DNA of 64,000 bases, from positions 2,553,456-2,617,455 of the forward strand of contig JAQFVV010012507.1 of NCBI GenBank assembly GCA_028023455.1, read 5' to 3'. This stretch comes from Epiperipatus broadwayi. Lineage: Eukaryota > Onychophora > Udeonychophora > Euonychophora > Peripatidae. Shown here in pieces: positions 14,173 to 27,220 of the stretch. The translations under genes were made by a program, and so were the position numbers. The notes below the pieces were generated by a model that had not been told where the DNA came from, did no database searches, and saw only the letters and a program-made list of their open reading frames with translations. Numbering within the stretch: the first letter of the stretch is position 1; each line of letters begins with the position of its first letter.

Positions 14173-14207
14173 TATACTTAATGTTTTCACAGTTATATGA
14201 TGTAGAT

Positions 14208-15115
14208 AAATTATAACTTTTTGGGATATACCGTGTATTATTTTCCATTGAGCACCGATATTTCGACAGAATAGCAAACACCATTTTCAAGGTTAACTTT
14301 TGAAATAAAAACTGTTAGATCTTAACAAATAACGTGACTGTGTGCGAGATGAGAAATGAGATTCCAGTTCAGCATTCACAATATGAGGCTTATTAAAATG
14401 TTTATTTTCCTCAGTATTTTTACCTATTAATTGTAAGTTAATATTGGATAAAAAGAGAGGTTTCCACATAGCTGGAATACGTTGTGCTTCATCAGTTCTA
14501 TTTAAACCAGTAGGTCTCTTTAATATTTCGATTGACTCTCTCATGGTTCTTAAATCATATCTTTCCAAATTAGCAAGTATTTTTGTATTGTCAAAATTAG
14601 GTTTGTGATCAGTTTCTAAATAATGAGAAGTAAAAACTGATGTGCTAATTTTTTGTTGAAAAGTATTTTTATGTTCCTTAATTCTGACATTAATTTGTCT
14701 ATTAGACTGACCCACATAGACTCTTGAGCACTGGGAACATGGAATTTCATAAACTCTATGGTGTTCCAAAAGTATTCTGTCTTTAGGTTTATACAAAAAA
14801 ATCACCAATTTTTTTGCCAGTAGAAAAAGTGTTCTTAATATTAAAACAAGATAGTCTTCTACTGATTTTATCAGTAACGCCCCCTAATCTAATGTAAGGC
14901 AAAATTACTCAATTAAAAGAGGAATTATCAATTCTATCCTCTTTTTTCTTTTTAGTATTAATGTTATATAAAGCCTTACATATGATGTTTTTATTATACT
15001 TATTAGAAAGCAGAATACTTTTTGTAAGTTTTATTTCTTGAGAAAGATGTTCTTTATCAGATAAATTGTAAGCTCTAGTGAAAAGATTTTTAGCTACAGA
15101 AATTTTTTTTTTACT
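14208..15115 (-). pseudogene. Inverted 3'-half copy of PLE family A (GIY-YIG part)
   Basis: Read on the minus strand, this encodes the connector and GIY-YIG endonuclease half of a Penelope-like element. 15154-14909 gives the connector (SVAKNLFTRAYNLSDKEH). 14808-14293 gives the nuclease, with VYEIPC, CSQCSRVYVGQ, then R and EH residues typical of Penelope nucleases. It is nearly identical, inverted, to 16525-17412 and keeps information lost there: a glutamine codon where the + copy has TGA at 16924, and five A's where the + copy has four at about 16538. It has its own defect, one extra T in a run near 14800. Its outer end, with the reverse complement of AAAAAGTTATAATTT, mirrors the outer end of the + copy. 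It is a partial inverted partner, not a complete element. Confidence 0.85.
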
Positions 15116-15159
15116 GAGAGAATGGATAACGTTAAGCAATATTATACATCCCATTCTTT

Positions 15160-17412
15160 GGTCTATTTTTGATAAAATTGTTTATTTTCAATCTGTTAAG
15201 GATTCGGAATTTAAAACTTTGAAACAAAAAAAGAAATTTGCTTTATTGATAAGTAGAAAATAAAAACAATTTACTAATACTGTGAGTGATTCATATGTAA
15301 AAAAAAAAAAATTATCCCATCGTAAACTTTCTTGTGATGAAATTTCTTTCTTGGAAAAAGGTTTTAATTATTCTTTGGCTCCTAAACATGTTCCAGTTGA
15401 AAATATTATATGCAATATAGAATCTTCCTTAAAAATATATAGACTTACACACAGCTGATCTTATTAGATTTGAAGTTTGTAATGTTTTAAAAAATATGAA
15501 ACCACCAAAAAATAATTTATCTAAAGGAGAATTTATTGCACTTCAAAATTTAAAAAAAGATGATTCAATTGTTGTTATTCCAGCAGATAAGGGTAATTCT
15601 ACTGTTGTTCTTGATCGTTTGGATTATAATAATAAAACTGTAGATTTATTAAATGATGGAACTTATAAAAAGATTATTAGAGATCCTCTGACATATTTAG
15701 AGAAAAAGACAAAATGTCTTATCAAACGTTCTAGTATAGATGAAAATATGAAAATTAAAATTTCTCCAAGAGAAGGTTCTTCATTATATTTTAAATTTTA
15801 TGGTTTGCCTAAAATTCATCAACCTGAGATACCATTGCGACCTATTGTGTGTGCTATAGGCTCTCCCACACATGCTTTGGCTCGATATTTAGCCCAATGC
15901 TTACAGCCATTGACAGACAAGATTCCTTCAAGAATTAAAAATTCAAGCCATTTTATTTCAATAATTAAAAACTTAAAACTAACTGGAACTGATTTATTGG
16001 TTAGTTTTGATGTTTCTTCTATGTTTACTAATATTCCTGTTGAAAAATCATTAAATATAATAGCTCAGAACAATGATTTATCTGATTTTATTATTCCTTT
16101 AGCAAAACATTGCCTTGAAAATACATTTTTTGTTTATAATTCTCAACTGTTTAAACAAATTAAAGGACTTTCTATGGGATCCCCACTATCACCTGTCATT
16201 GCTGATCTTTTCATGGACAATTTTGAAAGTCAAGTATTATGTGCAGCTACTAAAAAAACCTTCTATTTGGCTTAGATATGTGGATGATACTTTTGTCATA
16301 TGGCCTCATGGAATTGATTCTTTAAATTCTTTTCTTGCTTTTATAAATAATTGGCATCCAAATATTAAATTTTCTACGGAAGTGGAAAATAACAGATCAC
16401 TTTCTTTTCTGGATGTTTTAATTGCAAGAAACTGTGATGAAACATTGTCAATATCAGTTTACAGAAAATCCACTCATACAAACAGATATCTTAATTTTAA
16501 TTCTCATCATCATCCTGCACAATTTTTTTCTGTAGCTAAAATCTTTTCACTAGAGCTTACAATTTATCTGATAAAGAACATCTTTCTCAAGAAATAAAAC
16601 TTACAAAAAGTATTCTGCTTTCTAATAAGTACAATAAAAACATCATATGTAAGGCTTTATATAATATTAATACTAAAAAGGAAAAAGAGGATACAATTGA
16701 AAATTCCTCTTTTAATAGAGTAATTTTGCCTTACATTAGGGGGGTTACTGATAAAATCAGTAGAAGACTATCCTGTTTTAATATTAAGACCACTTTTTCT
16801 ACTGGCAAAAAAATTGGTGATTTTTTGTATAAACCTAAAGACAGAATACTTTTGGAACACCAAGGAGTTTATGAAATTCCGTGTTTCCAGTGCTCAAGAG
16901 GCTACGTGGGTCAGTCTAATAGATGAATTAATGTCAGAATTAAGGAACATAAAAATGCTTTTCAACAAAAAATTAGCACATCAGTTTTTACTTCCCATTA
17001 TTTAGAAACTGGTCACAAACCTAATTTTGACAATACAAAAATACTTGCTAATTTGGAAAGATATGATTTAAGAACCATGAGAGAGTCAATTGAAATATTA
17101 AAGAGACCTACTGGTTTAGATAGAACTGATGAAGCACAATGTATTCCAGCTATGTGGAAACCTCTCTTTTTGTCCAATATTAACTTAAAATTAACAGGTA
17201 AAATACTGAGGAAAATAAACATTTTAATAAGCCTCATATTGTGAATGCTGAACTGGAATCTCATTTCTCATCTCGCACACAGTCACGTTATTTGTTAAGA
17301 TCTAACGGTTTTTCTTTCAAAAGTTAACCTTGAAAATGGCGGTTGCTTTTCCATCAAAATATCGGTGCTCAATGGATAATAATACACGTTATATCCCAAA
17401 AAGTTATAATTT
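15160..17412 (+). pseudogene. Penelope-like element family A, RT plus GIY-YIG, broken
   Basis: The N-terminal region is decayed (about 15200-15495, frameshifts and stops, with FLEKGFNYSLAPKHVP visible). RT follows from 15496: VIPADKGN; FYGLPKIH then PLRPIV; motif A SFDVSSMFTNIP at about 16005; motif B SMGSPLSP at about 16171; motif C RYVDD at about 16275; motif D LSFLDV; then YRKSTHTNRYLNF. The connector and GIY-YIG nuclease run to about 17330, with IPC, QCSRGYVGQ and IKEH. Breaks: one extra A in an A run near 16251-16257 just before RYVDD, loss of one A near 16538, TGA at 16924, and a frameshift near 17210. The motifs match the Penelope/Poseidon type of eukaryotic PLEs. No active protein can be made from this copy. 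Confidence 0.9.
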
Positions 17413-17890
17413 AAAAGAGAAATGATTTCCACTTTTACTATATTTGCTGTAGTGATCAGTACAGTGTATATATTAAAAGTGCAAATTATTTCTGTTTAAT
17501 TGTGTATTTATTCTGCACTTAGCAAATAGATTTGAATATTACATAATTTTCAGGAATTCATAATATTAACATGTAGTAAATTGAAAAATTTCATAAATAT
17601 TAATATGTGAAAGAAAATAATGGATATAAAACTGAATAGAGAAACATCTCCATGTTCTCATAGTAAGATGATTGAGATTGGGCTATATAATTAAAATATA
17701 GATTATCTTTTCAAAAGTCTTTATCTTGCATTTGAGTTTGAGAGTATCCTCAGTACTCAACATGACATTGTTGAACTATTATAAGGTCAGTACAGCACAT
17801 ATATTAAATATAGAAATACTTTTTAATTACACATGATCTCTGAACTTAGCAAATTGATTTGAATATTGTATATATTGTGCCAGTCACTTG
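17413..17890. other. AT-rich spacer
   Basis: AT-rich sequence between PLE A and the LINE fragment; nothing recognisable. Confidence 0.5.
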
Positions 17891-17906
17891 TATCTTCTTT
17901 TGATCA

Positions 17907-18588
17907 ATGGAGATGATTAGCCAAACAATAATTATGATAGAGGAAGAAGTGAAGGATGTAGAAGTAAAATTAAAATCATTAGAGATAAAATGTGAGGAGA
18001 TAAATGAATTATTGAGTAGGGATGATAAGGAAGAAATAGAGAAGGAGGACCAGAAGGTATTAGAAAATGTTATGACTGGAGTAGAGAAAGTAGATTCTGA
18101 AACAGTATTGATAGGAGATTCACTAATTAGAGAATGTGGGGATATAATTCCAAGGGAAAATAGAAGCAGGTATGTAAAAGTATGTTTGCTTGGAGCTAGA
18201 ATTAAAGATGTAGCAGATAAAGTAAAAAAAAGCAAGGTAGTAGAGATGTGTATGTTATGGTGGGACTAATAATTTATGAGAATCATCAGAGAGAATAATG
18301 GATGAGTATGTAGAATTGATTAGGAATTTGACTATGATTAAAGGAGGAGTAGGAGTAGTTGGATTATTACCAAGATTTGGCAAGAGATATTTGTTAGATA
18401 GGGCATGTTCTATAAATGAGAGATTGACAAAATTGTGTGAGAGAAATAATGTTATGTTTTTGGATGTGTGGGATTGTTTTATTGGAAAGATGGAGTTATA
18501 TAGTAAAGATGGGTTGCATTTAGGAAAACAAGGAAGTGAAGTTTTAGGGAGTTTGATTTATAAAGAATATTTTTCAGGAAACTTATAA
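17907..18588 (+). pseudogene. LINE ORF1 with SGNH (GDSL-type) esterase domain
   Basis: The product starts with a charged, likely coiled-coil segment (about 55 residues rich in E and K), followed by an SGNH-hydrolase core. Block I is LIGDSLIREC, carrying the nucleophile serine. GGTNNL lies in the shifted frame near 18256-18275. DGLHLGKQG near 18508 supplies the Asp-His pair. An esterase-type ORF1 is known from CR1/L2-like non-LTR retrotransposons. Between 18250 and 18298 the frame is lost by a shift and a TGA, so this copy is dead. The region is strongly purine-rich on the coding strand and differs in composition from its surroundings. ORF2 follows about 100 bp downstream. Confidence 0.75.
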
Positions 18589-18689
18589 AGGGGAGTGGGA
18601 TTTTAAATTGCAATATTATTAAAAAGAGAAAGAAAGGATGGAATGTAAGAAATAAGCAAAAGGAATTTAATTTACATATAAGTATAGAT

Positions 18690-19025
18690 TTGGAGAAGGA
18701 ATGGGTTTGTAAAATTAATGGTAAGAAAGTTATTTATAAATGTAATGGAGAAGAAAGAATTAAAAGAATTTACAAAAGAGTAGTTAGGAAAGAAGAAATT
18801 GTTAAAATAGGGTTTTTGAATATGCAAGGTGATAGGAGACCAGAAAAGTGGATGGAATTAAATAAAACAATTGAAAATGAAGAGCTTGAGGTATTAGCAG
18901 TAGTGGAAACACATCTAAGAGAAGAAGAACCTATTTCGGAACATTTGGTATGGCAGGGTATAAATCGAAAAAAAAAGAGAAAAGGGGTGGTGGGATAGGT
19001 CTTGCTTTTGTTGAAAGTGTGTGCA
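18690..19025 (+). pseudogene. LINE ORF2, N-terminal piece of AP-like endonuclease
   Basis: After a basic leader, the frame reads IGFLNMQG, then LAVVETHL, then GLAF in a frame shifted near 18995. These are the first conserved blocks (N and E) of the apurinic-type endonuclease of Jockey/CR1/L2-type LINEs. The element stops at about 19025 with no catalytic C-terminal half and no reverse transcriptase. That is the reverse of the usual LINE truncation, which removes the 5' end. Together with 17907-18588 it is the 5' fragment of one element. Confidence 0.7.
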
Positions 19026-19680
19026 TTTAAGAAAATACATACATATGCAATCTGGCATATGTATTTATACATTGTACATAATATAAAAGGTGCCGACACA
19101 TAATGAATGTATATTTAACGTTGTAAATTAACATTAATTTGTCAGACATAGCAATTATTATTTAACCTGTTTTGATTTATTTATAAAACATTCCATTCAA
19201 TTCTATAAAATGTAATTTTTAAAATAATAATAATCGTTTCATTGCCATTGTTTTTAGCAGGTTATTATTTTATTTCATTTAAATTTCTAATCATGTACAG
19301 TTATTTCTATTTAGATTTTTTTTTAAAATATTGTTAAGTATTAAACTAATCCACGTCTTCCAAACATACCTTAGTTGCGACAGTTTTTTGGTCAAATTTA
19401 TTTATGAAGTTAAGTCTAAACTATCATTTGAAAATCACACTCTGTGGAATAGAAAGTTGCCAGATTCTAAAAGTTTCTCAAGAGGTTTTTTTTCTTTTTT
19501 ATAATGAAGAGATACTGCCTTGTATGTTAACTAGCAGGGGGATTTTAGATTTTATAATAAAAAATACTTTGGTGACTTTAATTATAATGAAATTAAGAAA
19601 ACTAATATTTCATCCCAAAAGAGAAGTTTTGTGTACATTTTTTCACCATTATCACTGTCTAAAAGTTTAGAATGCATTTA
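19026..19680. other. AT-rich DNA without recognisable genes
   Basis: Nothing supportable seen. The 88-codon frame at 19404-19670 lacks motifs. Confidence 0.5.
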
Positions 19681-19682
19681 AA

Positions 19683-19683
<1 letters not shown>

Positions 19684-19763
<80 letters not shown>

Positions 19764-20889
19764 CTACAGATTGTCCACCCCCACCCCACATATCGATATT
19801 TAGTATCATTAACACACTCAGCACAAATCGATGTCGGAACTACAATACTCACATTTGATAGCAAATACACATACTAGCAGACATACAAGTTGATCAACCC
19901 AGTCACAAACAACCAGACCTTGAACCCAATACTGGGAGTAAACAACAAACAACTTTTTAAAATCTTCAGAAAATGATCCATGGAACCAAAGTTCTCCGAT
20001 TTCTTTATCAAGCTAAATTTATTTGCACTACCATCACCCTATTTCTTATGATATTGTCATCTTTATAGATCAATAGACCCAATCTGAAACCTATACCATG
20101 CTGCTGAAGAAACAGCACACATTTTACATTTGTACAGTGCTAAATACTACATGAAACAACATGCTAAATCAACATAGAACAAGACAAACTATACAACAGC
20201 TAACAGATTTTACATACAAGCAGACAACCTCTACAGCATGAGCAGCAATCTTTGGACTTTATGCATTTTGGTGCACATGATATATATTGAGCCTGGGAAA
20301 TAATATAAGCATCTGGCAACATTTTACAACAATCTGCAACAGATAAGGAACAGAGATGCAAAGATTGCACATCCAGATATCTATACAATCACTTGTCCAT
20401 TGTTAAAATTACAAGCTAATTTATAAGAGCATGCATAACTAATTATTATATAAGACCAGTCTATTCAAGCAAAACCAGCAATGGACAAGAAAGTAAAAGG
20501 ATAATACAAAATATGGATTCTAGCACAGCTGAACAAATGAATAAAACTTTTAACCAACAAACAAAGACAGTAACAGAATATTAATGAGAGATGGAAGGAG
20601 GGACACTAACTAACAACAAGATCAGAAATGAATAGTAAATTTAAATAATGATAGCAATAACAAAAACATAATGTGAAAAAATATACCATGGACACCCAGG
20701 GTTTCTAAAGTATTGTAATTGAATAGGTTGACTGATGTACATCCCTATTCAACACATCCATCCCTATGCAATTAGCAATGAAAATCTCAATCAAACCAAA
20801 TCTGTAAAAATCATCATATCACTGTAGCTAGGGCATAAATATATAAATATCATGTAACCTTTGTTGACAATAAAGTATATTATTGAAAC

Positions 20890-20974
<85 letters not shown>

Positions 20975-20980
20975 CAACAA
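19684..20980. repeat. Strand-asymmetric block bounded by AAT microsatellites
   Basis: (AAT)n arrays at about 19684-19761 and 20889-20971 flank about 1.1 kb that is markedly A+C-rich on the + strand, unlike the adjoining T/A-balanced DNA. The right array passes into (AAC)n. The interior has no convincing frame on either strand. It looks like a non-autonomous or decayed mobile element, or the trace of a long transcribed RNA, with microsatellites grown at both ends. Inverted or direct terminal repeats are not evident beyond the microsatellites. Confidence 0.4.
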
Positions 20981-20989
20981 CAACAACAA

Positions 20990-22167
20990 CAAAATAATGC
21001 AGTAGAGATGACTGAATCACAAATATGCACACATATCTAAACATGCTGCATTATTATTATTATAGCTATCTTTTTACTTCTGCAGAATTTTTTTTGTAAA
21101 AGGTTCAACACTTTATTCAATTGTTTTTCTCCATTGTATTCTATACTCAGTTGAGAGTTCGTCAATGAAAAAACCTACAATTGTAATTCCTTAGCATCTT
21201 TTTGGGATAATGTTTACTGCCCTCCCCAAAAAGCTGTTCTCAAGTTCAATATACAATAATTTTTGGTGAATACTATTTCTGTTCATTTGTTTTATATGAA
21301 CATGCTAACAATGATGATATTTTATTTTACATTTCATATTAAACTGAAAAATATATTGAAACATCTTATGATTTTGTTATCTTATTTTAGAATTGTTATT
21401 GAGCATCCTTAAATGAAATTTTTCTAATGCTTTTGTGTTCTGTCAATAAGTAGCATATTCATATTTCACTTTTGTAAAATAAATTGATATAAAATAACAG
21501 CTTTATTTATGTCTGTCACTTCAGTACATTGTTTTTTTAATAGCTATGGGTCCAAATAGAAAATCATTTATTATATATTGATACTATCCAGAATTGGAAA
21601 AAAAAAATTTGATTTTTTTTTTTTTAATGTATCAAATGTTTTGACAAATGAAGCTATGTGTAATTCATAGTAAAGTATTGTGCCTTTGAACAATTATCAT
21701 CACAAATGGCATAGCTATATTAAGATAATATCTAATTCATTATAAAATATTTTTTTTTTGCTTACAAATGTAAATGTTAGCAAAGAGGAGGATGGCTGAC
21801 AATAAAATAAATAGACTTTACCCCAGTAATAGTTGTGCTATTAAAGAACCTGAAAAACCAGGCAGATATAGATAATGGTCACATTTATATTTAAATTTCT
21901 AATGATCTAAGACGTCTCATAAAACTTAGTTATAAATAAAAAATAATATTTCTTCTAAAAACTCCACCCAATGTCTCACTGACATGCTTTTTTAAAATTT
22001 TGAAGTGAAAAAGTGAAATATGTGAAATACAGACATTTTCTTTATAGTATTATTTTTATTTTTTTTTCACTGTTATTAAATTTTTATAATTTAAAAAAAT
22101 CTGAATGTTTACAGAAAATATTGAGTGTTTATTATATGCATGTTCATACAATATATATAAAAGAACA

Positions 22168-22234
<67 letters not shown>

Positions 22235-25200
22235 TAATCTAGAAAATTAAAGTAAGGTCCAATGAAATGAAATAATCCAAAATAACACTATTGGCTAAAC
22301 AATAACATTGGCTAAGCCCAGAGGGATTTTGAATGTCATATGTCACAATAATAAGAGCAAGGGTAAATAATAATAATAAACATTATTAAGATAATGGCAA
22401 TACTAATAACTTAAAAAGAGGAGACTCTCATACTCTTTTAAATAAAGGTTCTTAATATTGGAAGCATATGTCATTAAAGTGTTAGGTTACTTTAAAATTC
22501 TCAATTTATAACATATTTCCTGCACAACATCTTATAACTGTAGTAAGTATTTGATTATAATATTCACTTTTATCAAATAATAGCATGTGAATTTCTTATG
22601 TCTTTGCAACATTATTTTCTTCTTTGAAATAATTTCTTAAGTAAAATATTTTTTTTAATAACTTTATAATATTTACTAAGGCAATAAACCTCAAAAGTGT
22701 GTGCTTGAAAATGTGAAAGTAGGGACCTCTACAGGTCTTAACCACAAGCTTGTGCTTTGGAAGAAAATATATGTAAAATAAAATGTGTATCTCAGGCTTA
22801 ACCTGACTAATATTTAATAATGATAAAATTTCTTTTTCTTTTTTAATTACTGAGGATGATTAAGCAAAGAATGAGATCCTAGTAACAAAATAATGGAACC
22901 ATATCCTTACTCCTAAGATAATGTCTCCCAAAATTACAGTAATAATAATAACATTAAAATTTTAATTAAATATGATAAACTCTAAATTTAAAATAAAATA
23001 ATTTACTACAAAAACATTCAGATATAATGAATGCATAAGGGATTTTGTGACTACTCCAATATCATGTTAATAAACTTACTGGAAATATTTTCTCAATTTG
23101 ACCAAAGCAATTCTATTATTTAAATTTATGATGAATCAATAAAATAATATTATAAATAGAACAAAGTAATCTCAAAGCTTGTACAGTGGATATTTCACAA
23201 ATAAACAAAATTGACTAAAGTCATATTGAATCATGAATAAACAATTTTATTCAACAAAATTATATCTTTCTTAGATCTTCTCTTAATATCTTAAATGTAA
23301 TTTTAATAAAGTGACTCTTATTTAAATTCTTTTAAATATTCGTATACTCTCAATGCATAAAATTAAACATAATTTATAATAAACTTTATGATATTCAGAT
23401 TTCTGAAGGTGTGTGGATGATAATGATATTTATTTTAACATTAAACAACTAACAAATAACAATTCTGTTATCTTACAATGTTAACAAGGCAAATACTTTT
23501 CTAGATACTTTAAACAAAACTTTTGGAATGTCAGCGATTTATGTTTACAATCTTATTATACAAAATAAATAAAAAATAGATGAATAAATAATATGGCTGG
23601 TTAATAAACTTTTTATAGTTTTGATATTTAACTCTCACACTTATATATGACAGTTTGACTATTATATTGTCCTTTATGAATGTATTTAATACACTTTACA
23701 AACTATAAACTTATCAATCCAGTGATGAGATGGATGCTGAAGATGTATATTACTTATTTATGTCATATACAATTTTAAAATTTTATTAAATATTTATTAG
23801 ATTAACATCTTGAGGTACTGGAAGAGCACAGTTACAGGATCTACACATCAAACAAAATAACCTACACTTAGATATATTAAGAGTGCAATAAGAAGTAAGG
23901 GTGGTGATCATCAATACCTATGAAAAACATATCAATTGCCAGGATAAAGTCATAATAATACATTATGCATAACTTTGTACAAAATATATTACAAACAAAA
24001 TCCACATTTGGGATAATAGGGCAAAGGAAAAAGGAAATGATCTACATCTGAGGGTTTAACGAACTAGGATTTAATCTCGTCATATAATCAATGAGAATGA
24101 GACATAAGAGAACAATAATAGAAAATGAGATTTGCTTTAAGCAAAGCATTATATTCTTAAATATATGACAAAGAGCAACATAAAACAATGGAAAATATAC
24201 CATAATAATCTAAGAGAGACCCTGAGCTAAAATCTCCATAAAAATATACTGGCATGCTAAAATCATTTTAAAATAAGAGAGGAAAAATCCTATCTTTTAA
24301 ATAAATACAATTATAACTGTTGTGTAAAACTAATAAATGGATATTTAATGCTAAATACAGTTTAATAAAATTAGGCATAAAATAAACAATAAAATATATA
24401 CATTACCTTTTACTTCATTTAACATAAGCATGTACCAACAAAAACAAATGACTTTGTAAGAATGGTGTACATAACACATTTAAAATATCATTATCAAATG
24501 ATAATATTCTTAGAAATTTGACAATATAATTCATAAATACCACATAAAATTGTAACAGATAAGATTGCATATAAAATAATAGCATTTTAAACAAGAATTA
24601 TGAATAGTAAACTTAAAAGTAAATCCTTTTACCAATTATAAAAATAAAATAAAAGTTCTTCATCTTGCTTCCCACCATTTACATGGATTCAGTTAATAAA
24701 GTAGATGAAATTCTGAAGACGTTTGAAGATATCCAGCTTATTATAAGATATCATAATTGAGTTTTATTAACAGTATATACTTCACACTAAAATTAAGCAT
24801 AAAATAACTGAAAATCCTGGGGGAAATATGTTTGGCCATTCAATTAAATGCAAATATTCCATGGATAAAAGCAATAATAATAATACTTATTTCTATTCTA
24901 ATTTAATGTCATTAACTTTTCCATCCTTTGAAAGCATTTTATTAATGATAGGCAGGTAGAGAAATTCTTCTCTTGAAATAACACTTTTTATAATAGAGCA
25001 GATTTTCATATAACAATGATGAGAGAAAGAGAGAGTAGACTTTTGTAATTAGCAGAAGATAATTCATATTAAATTTGGCTAAGGCTAATTATTCCGGAAC
25101 ATTCAAATTGTTTATTTAATATTCTATGAATATTATATTGAAAAATATTTGATAGTACGTTATAAGTTTTGTAAAACAATAAAAGTCACTTTTTAAATTT

Positions 25201-25520
25201 CCACAGGGTGAAGAAAATATATTTATTTACTTTAACAAGAAATAGACATAACCGGTATCTTGTAGAAAGTAAAATTATTTTACGCTGCTATTATGAACCT
25301 TGAAATATGTCTATTAAAAATAACAGCGTAAATAAAATGTGTCCGAATAATAGATGTTTATGAGATTGAAATAAAGCTTAATTCTTATAATCACTAACAA
25401 CAGATTCTTTCAATTAAACATTTAAATTATTAATTGTAATATTTTCTGCACGAGGATTCTTATATATCTACTTATTTTTACCTTCACAATATAAATTGCT
25501 GTAGATAAAGACTCCATTTA
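20990..25520. other. AT-rich DNA without recognisable genes
   Basis: AT-rich sequence throughout. A TA/CG-interrupted microsatellite lies at 22169-22234. The short ORFs are chance frames. Confidence 0.55.
22169..22234. repeat. TA microsatellite with symmetrical CG interruptions
   Basis: (TA)n, then CG, then (AT)n, then CG. The CG steps partition two TA runs of about 30 bp each, giving a palindromic stretch. Confidence 0.85.
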
Positions 25521-25529
25521 ACCAATCTC

Positions 25530-27068
25530 ATTATTGAGATAGCTCTTATTTACAAATTTCAAAATGTGATCACTTAAAAAATTACAACCGACCCCAACAA
25601 AAACTGCCTTAATTATTGAAATCTTGAAACTATAGCTAAGGATTATTTTTATGTCTTGGTATAGTTCAAATCTGCACCCTTCAACGGTCTACTTAGAAAG
25701 TATAATATTCTAGACTCATTGTTATCACTCATCTGATATAAAATTACCCACGACTGAATCCACTGCTGTCAGTCTGAAGGAAAAACTTTTTTTCTACAAT
25801 CAGGATATGCTAACATGAATTTAACTTTAATTTTTATTGAACTTTAAAGTATGCTCTAGGATCCACTCTTTTAGATTTTTTTAAGCAAAACAGACAAATT
25901 AACTGCGTCAAAAGCAAAATTTTATTAAAATTTGTGGTAATAATTACCCAGTTCCAAGAATGATTTGAGCTGTTTCCATGCTTTAGGCACAGCAAATCTT
26001 CAGATAGCTGCAATGTTTTCACAATGGGGTTTTATCCCCATTTCATTTATTAAATGTCCAAGGAAAGTAATCTCTTTCACAGATATAATGCACTTCTCCA
26101 AATTTATTTTAATGTTGTTAACTGAGTAAGGAACAAGCTAAAAGCCTCTAAATTATTAGCCAGATTTTAGATAGTGTCATCCACATACATAATTTAGATA
26201 TCTTTTAATTATTTAGAAAAGACCATATTTAAACATTTTATCAAGCCATTACCACTATTTACTAATTCAAAGATCATACTTTCAAAGACATAAGATTGGC
26301 CTTGATAATAGAATGATGCATATTTTTGATCATTCTCATGAAATGGTATTTGCCAATGCTAGCTCTCAGATTAAATGTGGAAAATATGCTTCTGCCTTTA
26401 AAAACTTGATTGATAACTTATGTGCAGGTGTAAATATGTCAAGTTCAGGAATAGTAAGCTGATTGGGCATAAGGGCATCTGGACAAATTATTACAGTTCC
26501 ATTGTTTTTTCCTTATGACAACTAAAGAATTTATATAATTTAGGATGAAGCATTTTTCCTAATAATACACCATTCCAGCATTTTATCTATCTGTTGCTCT
26601 GTTGCTGCACTTCTGTCTGATACTAATAAAGAATCAGATACATATGCTATTGGAAAAGTTCATTACTTTTTCATTTAATTCTAAGAGTGTGGCCATACAG
26701 GAACAACAACTGGTAGAATCATTCATAATATTCTAAACTTATAATATATGAACCTCTGTAGCTTTATGTATAATATTTTCATTAATTGCTGCTCCCTGTT
26801 TATTCAGTTTGACTACAAAAAGACAAATTTCATTTTGACATATCAATACTTTATTTTTATAGTAAACAATACAATTGTTAAGATTCATGAAGTTGGATCC
26901 AATTATGGCTTCATGAATTAAAGCAGGTATTATTAGAAAGACATGTCCAAATTTAGAATCATTACTTGTCAAAGTAATGAAAACATGCTTGTTAGATGGC
27001 TTAGTCCTCTTTCAATTATCCAGCATTATATATATATATATATATATAATGCTGGATAATATACCAAT

Positions 27069-27110
<42 letters not shown>

Positions 27111-27220
27111 ATTGGTGGAAAAGGAATTGCTTGATCTACACTACTTATATTAATATAAGTATCTTCAGACCAAATAGATGTTTGACTTCCAGAATCTACC
27201 AAGACATCTATTATAATCCT
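25530..27220 (-). pseudogene. Decayed Ty3/gypsy-type pol (protease, RT, RNase H)
   Basis: Translated on the minus strand across stops and shifts, the order is that of Ty3/gypsy pol. The protease active site VDSGSQTSIW lies at about 27172-27202, with the protease C-terminus (AIIGSNFMNLNNCIVYY) at about 26900. RT motifs follow: QQIDKMLEWCIIR near 26580, FESMIFELVNSGNGL near 26270, YVDD at 26176-26187, FLGHLINEMGIKP near 26045, and KQLKSFLELGNYY near 25960. RNase H follows with LQTDSSGF near 25780, then LSRPLKGADLNY and LAIV near 25690-25620. A pair of TA palindromes now separates the two protease halves. Each short motif is degenerate, but their correct order and spacing make the identification firm. 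No LTRs were recognised. The copy is ancient and non-functional. Confidence 0.8.
27015..27116. repeat. Two consecutive perfect TA-core palindromes
   Basis: 27015-27060 is ATTATCCAGCAT-(TA)n-ATGCTGGATAAT. 27063-27116 is ACCAATAAAATT-(AT)n-AATTTTATTGGT. Both are perfect over unique arms of 12 bp or more. Only two bases separate them. Confidence 0.95.

Noticed and set aside
14089-14290. Overlapping minus-strand ORFs beyond the left end of PLE A (13967-14290, 14089-14277)
   Set aside because: They run through the element's 3' noncoding end and a TA microsatellite. Only the first ~25 residues correspond to element sequence.
17846-18235. 129-codon minus-strand ORF over the LINE ORF1
   Set aside because: Serine/leucine-rich mirror of a purine-rich coding strand. 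The + strand has the SGNH motifs, so this is a shadow.
18770-19099. 109-codon minus-strand ORF over the LINE endonuclease piece
   Set aside because: Shadow of the + strand endonuclease frame; no motifs of its own.
20791-21030. ORFs encoding long Tyr, Cys or Ile-Tyr runs (also 19667-19870, 22013-22237 and 37744-37959)
   Set aside because: They are translations of AAT or TA microsatellites, not genes.
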